Part shown: piece after piece, positions 53,501-62,600 of the stretch
Layout of the letters: every line of letters begins with the position of its first letter
Numbering within the stretch: position 1 is the stretch's first letter
Assembly (NCBI RefSeq): GCF_030867145.1
Contig: NC_134439.1
Span: 6,423,379 to 6,487,378, forward strand
Length of the DNA: 64,000 nucleotides
Direction of reading: 5' to 3'
Origin: Opisthocomus hoazin
Taxonomy: Eukaryota; Chordata; Aves; Opisthocomiformes; Opisthocomidae
Notes under the pieces: generated by a model
What the model was told of the DNA's origin: nothing
What the model saw: only the letters and a program-made list of their open reading frames with translations
Databases searched by the model: none
Translations under genes and position numbers: made by a program

Positions 53501-54592
53501 CCAGGTCCCTTTTGCTGTCCCCAGCAACCTGCCGGCCGCCGCACGGCTCTTTGCCAGTGCCTGGCGTCGGCACACGGCCGACACGCACCCCCCACCCCGA
53601 CCCGCTCCAGCTCCGGGAGCCCAGAGCACCCACAGCCCCAGCCCTGCCCCACTGGCTCTCTGCGATTAGCTCAGACGCCATCAAATCTCTGAAAGCAAAC
53701 CCTCGGCTGGCTCTGACTCCCCGGCAGGACTCCTGCCCCGGCACGGGGGTGTGCTCCGCGGCTGGTTCTCAGTTCATCGCCCTGCAGCACCCCGGCGAGG
53801 GGCAGCGTGCTCGTCCCTCCGCACGCCTGGGCCAAGGAGAAGCAGCTCTTCAGGGTTTTTCCCCGTCCTTTCACACTGAGCCACGCCGGAGCGCGAAGCG
53901 GCCCCGCTGCTTGTTTTTCCAAAGCTGTTTGCTGCCGAACTGAGGATCGTCTGCTTAGAAGCCTCCAGCCGGAGCTGTAAAACCCACAGCTGTGTTTTGC
54001 AGATGAGAGACTTGGGTTGGTTTCAGATCTTGTTTTTGGAAAGGCCGCTGAGATCCCGAGCAAAGGCAACACAAATGGCACGAGTCCATCCTTTGGAGAA
54101 GCAAACTGTGAGAGCCGTGGTCCTGCTTCACAGCTCTTGAAGGACACAAGTCTTTCTCTGTTGATTTTGGATCTACAGACTGAAAAAAGCACCTCTTTTA
54201 TGTTTAACCCTTCCATTTCTTCAGTCCGCCCAGGTTTCTATCACCAACATAGTTAAAAAAAGACAATAATAGACGACAGTTAAAAAAAAACCATCCTGAA
54301 AAGCCCTTTCAGGCCCAGTCGCTTGGGGTTCAGCCTCCTGCTTCTACCAGAGCTGCTTTTTGGGATGACAGAGGATTTTTAAAGGGTGTCCACACGGTGC
54401 GTGCAGTGTCAACAGGGCGCTTCCCCTCTGGGAATAAATCATTGCATTCCATTTTCGAATCAAGGCTTTAGATCCTGATGTTTCCCTGTTAATAGGCTGG
54501 AGGGAGGAGGCTGAAACTGAGAACAGAGAGTGCAATTGCAGAAGAAACAACAAATATGGACTATTACGTGTAGCTGCTGGGGTCTGGTACAC

Positions 54593-55042
54593 AGAGTCAC
54601 AGCATTTCGAAGGTCCCCTCTCAGCCTTCTCTTCTCCAGGCTGAACAAGCCCAGCTCCCTCAGCCTTTCCTTGTAGGGGAGATGCTCCAGTCCCCTCCTC
54701 ATCCTCGTAGCCCTCCGCTGGGCTCTCTCCAGTAGCTCCTCATCTTTCTTGAAGTGGGGAGCCCAGCACTGGACACAGCACTGCAGATGGGGCCTCACTG
54801 GGGCAGAGTAGAGGGGAAGGAGAACCTCCCTTGACCTGCTGTCCACACTCCTCGTGATGCACCCCAGGATCCCATTGGCCTTCTTGGCACCCAGGGCACG
54901 CTGCTGGCTCATGGTCACCCTGTCGTCCCCCAGGACACCCAGGTCCCTCTCCGCAGAGCTGCTCTCCAGCAGGTCAGCCCCAGCCTGTGCTGGTGCCTGG
55001 GGTTGTTCCTCCCCAGGTGCAGGACACTGCCCTTGCCCTTGT
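54593..55042 (-). mobile_element. CR1 fragment with internal deletion
   Basis: A very short tail remnant (cagagtcacagcattt) is joined directly to gaaggtcccctctcagcc. About 300 bases present in sister copies (compare 20440-20755) are missing. The rest matches the [37 protein letters not shown] and [18 protein letters not shown] blocks on the minus strand. Confidence 0.92.
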
Positions 55043-56032
55043 GTTCTTGCCCTTGGCTTCCTCCTCTGCTGAGCTTTTGGGACAGGTCCAACAGACCCTG
55101 GCCAGGAATGCTGTGGGGAGAGTCACCATTGCCTGGGGCTGTGGGGCAGCCTGGGTGTTTAGTCAAGGTCAGCTGCAGCTCTTACTTCTACCAGAGCTAG
55201 GACTTTCCTATCGGAGTTTACCCGAAATCCATGGATTTGAGCCAACCCTATCCAACCCAAAGAATCAGGGCTGCTAGAAAACAAGGGCTGGGGCAAGCTG
55301 AAGCCCCTCAGCGTGGGGATGACAACGAGGAGTGCATCACAGGCAGCACAGGCAGCAACCAGGGCATCAAAACTCAACCTTCTCCTGGGCAGCAGCTCCT
55401 GAACCCTCAGTTCCTGGACAGGACTTGCTCCTTGAAGGCAGCCGTTATCCTGATATCTAATATGGAAACAGCCAAAGCCCATTGGGAGGTGACAGCCCAT
55501 CGTGCTACACTGGTCTAGGTACACACAGGAGAGAGCAGAGAGCAAATAGGAGCAGCCTGGGGACACAGCCAGAGCTACCATCACCCACACCCATGAGCTG
55601 CTTTACACCAGTGACGCCCGCTACCATCTCTGCCACCACGCGGTCCAGCAAGTCCCCCAGACACTGATGGTGGCCCACCAGCTCGGAGGCAGGCAGACCT
55701 GTCACCACCTCCCACTGCAAACCCACTGAAGAGGCATTGCACAACCTTCAGCTCATGCCAGCATCACAAGATGGTGAGGGCCAGGTCCCTCTGGAAGGAT
55801 CTGTCCCGTTTCCAGCCTCCTGCCCGTGCTCCTGGGAGGAGCAGCTCAACAGCTGGAAAGGCTGAGGCAGGGAGGGTGTTCCAGCACTGCCAGGAGCTGG
55901 TGGCACTTAGCTGGGGCTGAGAAGCCCCACACGGGACTGAAGGTGGCCAGGCATTGCCAGGCATCCCACCCATCCCCATGGCTGGGTTTGGAGCTGCAGG
56001 CAGGAGGCACAGGGGGACCGGCACGTGAAGGG
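55043..56032. other. intergenic, nothing recognised
   Basis: No supported feature. It lies between two CR1 copies of opposite orientation. Confidence 0.4.
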
Positions 56033-56467
56033 GCTACAAGGATGAGGAGGGGACTGGAGCATCTCTCCTATGAGGAGAGGCTGAGGGAGCTGGGCTTGGT
56101 CAGCCTGGAGAAGAGAAGGCTGCGAGGGGACCTTAGAAATGCCTACAAATATCTGCAGGGTGGGTGTCAGGAGGACAGGGCCAGACTCTTCCCAGTGGTG
56201 CCCAGTGGCAGGACAAGGGGCAACGGGCACAAACTGAAGCAGAGGAAGCTCCAGCTGAACCTGAGGAAGAACTTCTTCCCTCTGAGGGTGCCGGAGTCCT
56301 GGCCCAGGCTGCCCAGGGAGGCTGTGGAGTCTCCTTCTCTGGAGATATTCCCGCCCCGCCTGGCCGCGGTGCTGTGCCCCCTGCTCTGGGTGACCCTGCT
56401 TGGGCAGGGGGTTGGGCTGGGTGACCCCCAGAGGGCCCTGCCAACCCCCACCATGCTGGGATTCTGC
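56033..56467 (+). mobile_element. CR1 fragment
   Basis: It runs from [20 protein letters not shown] through [20 protein letters not shown] to a ctgggattctg tail. It is largely in one open frame (within 55826-56515). Confidence 0.95.
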
Positions 56468-56875
56468 AGGCTCCATAGAGAGCCTGGAAACAAATCTCTC
56501 AGTGCCACCACCTAACGAGCATCACCAGGGGACGCGGCTGCTCTCCAAGCTTGATGTTCCCCCAGGACTTGGAATAACGACCCCTTTCTGGGCCAGATCT
56601 GGTGCCAGGAGGCCTCCAGCTGCCCCCGGGCTGTCAGAGCAGGGAGGTTTCTCTGGCAGGGCAGTGCCCTTCGGACCTCCCAGGGTGGCTCACCCGGTGG
56701 CAGGGCTGCTCTGCAAATGTTCACCGAGGCGGCTGTGTGCAAGCACCCTCCCTCTGCACCCTTCCTGGGGCACACGGGCCACCAGACCCATGGTGGTCCA
56801 AGGCCAGCTGCTCCTCTCGATGCTGGCAGCTGCCAGCCCAGGTAGGAGGCTCCGCTAAACAATGCTAATAAATAC

Positions 56876-56881
56876 TTTATT
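56876..56881 (-). terminator. poly(A) signal of the H2B-like gene
   Basis: AATAAA on the minus strand about 25 bases after the stop at 56906. No canonical replication-type histone stem-loop is visible between them, so the mRNA is probably polyadenylated. Confidence 0.6.
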
Positions 56882-56905
56882 TACCAAAACCACATTAAAA
56901 TACTC

Positions 56906-57879
56906 TTAAGACTGTCCTGTCTTGCCGGGTTCCTTCAGTGGTAGCTCACAGCTTGGGGATCCTGGAGGAAGCTTGGAGAGCTCACGCAGCAGCACCAGCT
57001 TCATGGCCAGCAGGACGTCCCGGTGGCTGAGGTGGCCTCTCTGGCCGCGGCGGGACAGCCAGGTGGCCTCCAGCGCCACGTCCCTGAGCAGCTGAGGGCT
57101 GCCCAGGCCAGCGAGGGCGGCAGCAGCCAGGCAGGAGGCTCCGGTGGACGGCGTCTGTGTGGAGAGCAACCATGAGAGCATCAGCACAGGGGGCTGCAGG
57201 CAGGGCTCAGGCAGAGCCCCCCCAGCCCCATCCACCGCACCCTCATTTTAAGTCAAAAGCTTCCAGGTTCAGCTAACAGATGAGCATCCAGGCTTGGATA
57301 TGTGGAAGACCAAGCTAAGCTGGGGCTGTTTGGTCTGGAGAAGAGGAGGCTGAGGGGGGACCTTCTCGCTCTCTACAGCTGCCTGACAGGAGGGGGGAGT
57401 GGGGGGGGGGTTGGTCTCTTCTCCCAGGTAACAGCGATAGGATGAGAGGCAATGACCTCAAGTTGAGTTGGGGGAGGTTTAGATTGGATATCAGGAAAAA
57501 TTTCTTCACTGAAAGAGTGGTCAGGCCTTGGACCAGGCTGCCCAGGGAGGTGGTGGAGTCCCCATCCCTGGAGGGGTTCAAGCACCGTGTGGATGTGGCA
57601 CTTGAGGACATGGTTTAGCAGGCGTGGTGGGGTTGGGGTGACGGTTGGACTTGGGGATCTCAGAGGTCTTTTCCAACCGTGATGGCTCCAAGCTTGGAAA
57701 GCAGGTGGTTGCACCCAAGCCCAGCTGGAGCGTACCTGGTTGAGGAGCTTGTGGATGTAGGTGGAGTAAGCCACCTTCTTCTTCTGCCTGCAGGGACGGA
57801 GGCAGAGGAGGCTCTCCCAGGCACGCCCGGCCGCTGCCTTCGTCCTCATCCTCGGGAGGGCCGAGGGGTCCGGCTCCAT
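56906..57879 (-). CDS. divergent histone H2B-like variant, two exons, 130 aa
   Basis: Exons 57879-57736 and 57154-56906 join in phase 0 across CAACCAG/GTACGC and ctccacacag/ACG, giving 130 residues (canonical H2B is about 126). Exon 1 ends in [16 protein letters not shown], which aligns with the H2B segment before and into helix 1. Exon 2 begins TPSTGAS, aligned with the PDTGIS loop, then [13 protein letters not shown] (helix 2) and [20 protein letters not shown] (helix 3), ending after KLP in a non-H2B tail. ATG 57879 is the first in frame after a TGA. The N-tail ([20 protein letters not shown]) is short and not the usual Lys-rich tail; many core residues differ, so it is a variant, not a replication histone. 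An intron and AATAAA signal support that. A CR1 copy sits in the intron. Mammalian germline variants H2B.K and H2B.N also have introns, and I recall H2BN1 at human 17q11.2 where MYO1D lies; the relation is inferred, so no symbol is given. Confidence 0.83.
57318..57683 (+). mobile_element. CR1 fragment inside the H2B-like intron
   Basis: It contains [14 protein letters not shown] remnants, the gattggatatcaggaaaaat block and a tail with cttttccaaccgtgatggct. It is antisense to the host gene and fills most of the 581-base intron (57155-57735). Confidence 0.93.
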
Positions 57880-58016
57880 CGCTGCTGCCCGCACGCAGCA
57901 CTGGTTTCACCCCGCTCTCTGCGCGGGGGGAGCGGAGCTCGGCCCCGGCAGCAGCACCCCACCTTCACCCCGGCACCTCGCCCCACCCCGGCTTCCCAGG
58001 CCGTGCAATTAGCGTC

Positions 58017-58024
58017 ATGCAAAT
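58017..58024 (-). promoter_or_regulatory. H2B-type octamer, ATTTGCAT
   Basis: On the minus strand this is a perfect ATTTGCAT octamer about 138 bases upstream of the H2B-like start codon. The octamer (Oct-1 site) is the hallmark element of vertebrate H2B promoters. Its orientation and distance fit the H2B-like gene rather than MYO1D. Function is inferred. Confidence 0.6.
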
Positions 58025-58257
58025 TAGGCACTCGCAATCACAGAAAAATCATTCAGCATGGGGCGTGAAACAAGGCTGGAAACCTCCCCTCCCGCAGAGC
58101 TGAGCGCACCCGGAAAGCAAAGCACAAAGAAGGGGTTTGGGGGTGTTCCCCCCCCCACCTGCAGGGGCTGCCCCAGCCCTGTCCTCCCCCGGGAGCAGGG
58201 GGGGATGGGGGGGGGGGGATGCTGTCAGCTGGGGGCTGCAGCCCCTGGGCACCCACC

Positions 58258-58487
58258 TGGGGATGAGGATGGGGACTGGGACAGGGAGAAGGACAACGAT
58301 GGGGACAAGGATGGGGACGGGGACGAGGGACAGAGAGAGGGGATGGGGATGAGGATGGGGACAGGGACAGAGAGAGGGACAAGGGACAGGGATGGGTACA
58401 GAGAGAGGGACGGGGATGGGGACAGGCAAAGGGATGAAGGACAAGGACAGGGATGGGGACAGAGAGAGGAACAGGGGACAGGGATGG
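58258..58487 (+). repeat. purine-rich GGGACA/GGGATG tract
   Basis: About 230 bases of almost pure purines built from ggggatg, ggggac(a) and agagaggga units. It has triplex or G-quadruplex potential. Open frames here are low-complexity and not genes. Confidence 0.93.
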
Positions 58488-58769
58488 CCACCCCACCCCG
58501 TGGCTCCTGCACCCAACCCAGCGATTCTCACCCAAAACGCTCCTCCAAGCGAAGCTGTGTCTGCTCCCAGGTCTTCCCCCGGCCTTGTTGCCCTAATTAG
58601 TACCCTGACCCTAATTAGGGAGGTGAATTGGAACCAGGCGGCTGGTCCTGGGTTGGCAGCAGACCTCGAGGTGCCCAGGTGCTCCTGCGGGGTCTTTTGG
58701 GTGGTTTTTTTCTGGGCTTATTTTGGGGGGTTTCTGGGGGTTCTGGGGGTGCTGGAGTGAGCGGGGTCT

Positions 58770-59235
58770 GGGAGGGCACCCAGGGGTGCTGGGGGCAGGA
58801 TCGGGCCCTGGGGTGGGGGGTTGTCTCCAGGGTGCAGGACCTGGCCCTGCCCGGTGGCACCCAGCGGTGGGGGGGGGGTCTCTGGGTGCAGGACCACCTT
58901 CTGCGGTGCAAGGCGTTGGGGTGCAGCGAAAGGGGGGGGCAGTGGGTGCAGGATGTGGCCCCACCCTGAGGAGGATAAGCTGGGGGGGTGTCCCCGCAAC
59001 ACCCCACCGTTCAGGGTGTTTAGGGGGGGTGCTTGGGTGCAGGACCCGAGTGGGGGTCGTTCCGTGCAGCCCACGGAGAGGCGCGGGGGGGCCCTGGGGT
59101 GCGGGATCTGGCCCCGCTGCACCCATCCCCCCGACCTTGGTATTCAAGACCCCCCCCCCGGTAGGGGCTCCGCGGGGTGCAGGATCCATCCCTGAAGCAC
59201 CCTGAGGTGGGGGGGTGTCTCCTCGGGTGCAGCCC
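58770..59235 (+). repeat. degenerate GC-rich minisatellite
   Basis: A core GGGTGCAGGAYC(TGGCCC) recurs at about 58831, 58884, 58944, 59035, 59097, 59175 and 59225 (spacing 50-91 bases), with runs of seven or more G between units. It lies upstream of the MYO1D start, between the two divergent genes. Confidence 0.75.
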
Positions 59236-59376
59236 CCCCTAGTTGGGGTGCAGTACGCGCCTCTCTCCAGCAGAGGGAGCGCCTGATCCCCCCGGCGCTG
59301 GGCGAGGGGCGGGGCCGGCGGAGGTGGGCGGGGAGGGGGTTGCGTGCTCTCCGCGGGCCGGCAGGGGGCGCATGGC

Positions 59377-59456
59377 CCGGGTGCCCGCCTGGCGCCCGCC
59401 GGGGCCCCGCCTCACAGGTGAGGCGGGGCCCCGGCGGGCGCCAGGCGGGCACCCGG
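59377..59456. repeat. perfect 39-bp inverted repeat, 2-base loop
   Basis: Arms 59377-59415 and 59418-59456 are exact reverse complements, very GC-rich, separated by AG. The centre reads CTCACAG/GTGAGG, which is also a splice-donor consensus. It ends 53 bases before the MYO1D ATG. Confidence 0.97.
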
Positions 59457-59509
59457 CGGAGCGGCGCGAGCCCGGGCCGTCCCCGGTCCCCGCCGCCGCC
59501 GCCGCCGCC

Positions 59510-59604
59510 ATGGCGGAACAGGAGAGCCTGGAGTTCGGCAAAGCCGACTTCGTGCTGATGGATGCCGTCACCATGCCCGAGTTCATGGCCAACCTGCGGC
59601 TGAG
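59510..59604 (+). CDS. MYO1D: MYO1D exon 1, unconventional myosin Id (partial, N-terminus)
   Basis: Translation starts in a strong context (gccgccATGG) and reads [20 protein letters not shown] then [12 protein letters not shown]. It matches the MYO1D N-terminus, where a phase-2 intron follows NLRL-AG. The donor is CTGAG/GTGAGC. Myosin Id is a single-headed membrane-linked actin motor working in endosomal traffic and planar or left-right polarity. Only the first 31 residues are here; the motor ATP- and actin-binding parts lie to the right of the window. An in-frame ATG at 59372 would add 46 residues, but its frame is GC-driven and crosses the inverted repeat, so 59510 is preferred. Confidence 0.95.
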
Positions 59605-62600
59605 GTGAGCTCCGGGGAGGCGGGCGCGGTGTGAGGGGCGGGAAGGGCGGTGGAACGACACCCCCTGCCCCCCCCCCCAAGTCTCCTCAGGGTGTGTGAG
59701 GGGTTGGGAGGCCTCGTCCTCCCCGGTTTTACCCCCCCCCCCCCGGTGTGGGGGTGTGTTGTGCCGGGTTAGCGAGCCGAACCGGCGCTGAGGGAGGTGT
59801 GAGGGCAGCGGCCCCCTCAGCTTCAAGCCCCCGCCTCGCTGCCACCAAACTCCTCGAAAAGAGGGGAAATTCGCGTAAAATCTGAAACTTCGGAAAGCTG
59901 AGTGAGTGCGAGGGTGCCCGGGGTGCAGACGGGGAGCACCAACCCTGCCTTTGGGTCGGCGGGGGGGGTTTGTGTCACCCCTTTGGAAAGCCTCCATCTT
60001 CTTCTCCCAGGCCTCGGCGCTGCAGCCTCCGGCACCGACACCTCCGCGCTGACAGGTGCCTCGCCTGTGCTGCCCTGCGTGCAAAGTTGAGAGGGGAAAA
60101 TAAAACAGCAATAAAAGTCACCAAGTCCAAGGTTGCTCCAGCCGTTCGCTGGTGCGGATTCACGGCGTTAACGTTTCGTTATCTTTGTGGTTTTATTTCC
60201 CTTCTAGAAGCGATGGGCTTTGGGAAGATCTGCGTTTTCCTCCCTGTTTCCTCTGTGAAGTACGACTCAATCCCGAGCAGCACTGATAGAGAGCACAGCC
60301 GGTGGGGACCCTAAGTCTGCGGCTGCCTTTCACTTTCCATTATAAAAGATTCATGTGAGCTCTTCCTGATAAACTCTTATGCCTCAGCTTGTGCAAGGAT
60401 TTGAGAATTGCCAAAGGGAAGCCTTTGGGATAAAAATGTGACTTATTGGTGGTGCCTCATCCCATCCCAGTTTTGCTCGGGCTTTACCGCCTGTTCCTCT
60501 CCTGCCCCTTGCATTCTGGTGGGGGTGGAAATCAGTGACTTGTCAGGGCTGGGCGGTTGTTGGACGTGCCTGTGAGTGGCTGTGGCAGTAGCCAAGGGAA
60601 GAGAGGTGGGCTAAGCTTCCTCAGCTGGCATAAAACTACTGAGTATGGAGAAAATTAAGCTCTTTCAGGCAATTGTATGTCTCCTCTGGATGAAATCTGT
60701 GGATTTTGAGGTTTGGCTGCGTCACTGAGTGCTCAGGAACCTTTGTGCTACACAACTGGCTACGGGAGTGTACCCGTCTTCTGCCGTGCTGCAAGGTCAG
60801 GGCTCAGGTCCTGGGAGTGTGCGATGTAATAACAACCAGCATATTTTGTATTATTTTTTATTTTATGTTTTGGATTTCTATTTGAGTAGGGAGGGCATTT
60901 GTGTTTAAATATTATGAAAAACATAATGTGAACTGTTGAGCTTTGAACGTGAGGAAGTGTCAGATTTAAATAAATTTTGCGGTGCCTCTAAAAGCTTAAA
61001 TTTGTTTCTCATTTGTACATGCCATGACACTCTAGTTGTGTTACAAAGGGCTTACAAACAAAGTCATTAGCAGGAAACTTGCACGTAACTTTGTTCTTTG
61101 GTTAATGTGTACTAGGAATCTAATTGGAAATGGATTGGTAGATAACTTAAAAATCAACATAGCGTGCATTTAGGAATGAAATTAATTTATGGAGAGGTGC
61201 ATTGCATCAGCAAACTTTGCTAATTTTGTACAAAAGAGGACAAGTAGAACAAGCTGGCAATTCTGGATCCTACAATTGATACGTAGTTTGATTCCACCCC
61301 CCCACCCCACCCCCCCGTTGCATGCAGTCTAATGCACCATCAAGTGTCCCTTTAGCTCCAGTACCCTGGTCACTGGTACTCAAAACTGGGCTTCTCCTTG
61401 TGACACCAGTTCAAACTCCGGTTTCTTTTGCACGGAACACGTGTTACTTTGGCCGTAATCTGCAGTTTGCAGGCAGAGTTCTGCCTGTGCTTCAAGGGTG
61501 TCTCGTGTCTGCGCTGTGGGCAAGAGTAATCTTTTGTTAAAACAAAATTAATACCGTTAATGTTTCTAACCTTGGTGCTGTCATCATCCCCTTTAGGCTT
61601 GTGTGCACTGGGACATCTGGGAACGCTAATCTGAGTACACCAAAAGTGTGGCTTTTCAGTAGGACAGCGAAACTCTGCTAAGCCCAGTTTGGTGCTGCTG
61701 GTGGAGCTGTGGCCCTGGCCTGCGGCCCCCGCTTCGCTGCTGGTGTTACTACAATTCTAAGCAACATTTGCTTCTCTTATTTTTACCTGTTTGGAGATGG
61801 TAATTAACTCTTGCTGCTGATACATGTTAAATTGTGTCAGACCCAAATTACACTGGAGATTCTGACCTGTTCAAGGGTTGATTATGTCACGTTGTGTTTT
61901 GTCACATTGCACGGACGGCAGGAGTTGCCTTTGTGCCTGTCGTGCGCTGAACAGAATGGAGAAATTGTTGCTTCTGTGTCATTAACTTCAAGTGGCGGGT
62001 TTGTTCAGTTTACATTTGGATGGACTCCACCCTGTTCCGTAAATCCAGATTTCTGCCAGAGCTATTTTTGTTCGGGGTCACTGCCTGACCCGAGACGGGT
62101 TGTGCTGGATTTAGTTCCCAAGTGAGCCCAGATGTGGGTGGAATTGAAATCATACCAGTTTCGGTGCATGCAAGGATATTTCCCCAAGGATGTCTCTAGT
62201 GGGAAAAAGAGAGATGGTGAAGTTGCACTTTTTATTACTTTAATATTTGAATTTAGTGGTGTTGACATGGGCTGGATTAGTGTGGCTGATTTGTGCGTCG
62301 ATGTGAGTACCCGCCTGGGTAGGTGGATGGACGCAGTGTGAATTTACTACCTCATTTCCTAATCCCTGCCCTTCATGCCCTGTTGTTTTTAGGTTCGTGT
62401 ACTGATTCAGCCAGGATGTCATGGTGTTTGTATTTTTTCATGGCCATGTTTTACAGCTACTTAGTAAACTGGCCATTTCAGGTGGACACTCAAGCAGTCA
62501 CTGTGTGTTACACATTAATTGTAAATAAAAGTCATCTGGTCCTTGAATTCCTCAGTTCTGAGTGGGCTTCGTCCCAGCGTCTGGCTGTGATTCTTAGTCA

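Larger units (their letters stand above)
48027..54592. other. intergenic, no gene recognised
   Basis: It contains a small CR1 remnant (49286-49360) and the pentanucleotide array (50375-50555). Long overlapping GC-rich frames at 48164-49132 (minus) and 48192-48905 (plus) shadow each other and carry no domain. Frames at 50828-51247, 53512-53943 and 53671-54216 are likewise unrecognised. A short degenerate GTAATTG tract occurs at 48048-48105. Confidence 0.4.
59250..59660 (+). promoter_or_regulatory. CpG island, MYO1D promoter and 5'UTR
   Basis: A dense CpG stretch around the MYO1D first exon, TATA-less, ending in a GCC triplet run (59492-59508) that runs into the start codon. The transcription start cannot be placed from sequence. 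Confidence 0.7.

Noticed and set aside
58049-58600. Overlapping 160-180-codon frames near 58.1-58.6 kb
   Set aside because: Translations of the purine tract and its complement (Ser/Pro/Leu or Asp/Gly/Met repeats).
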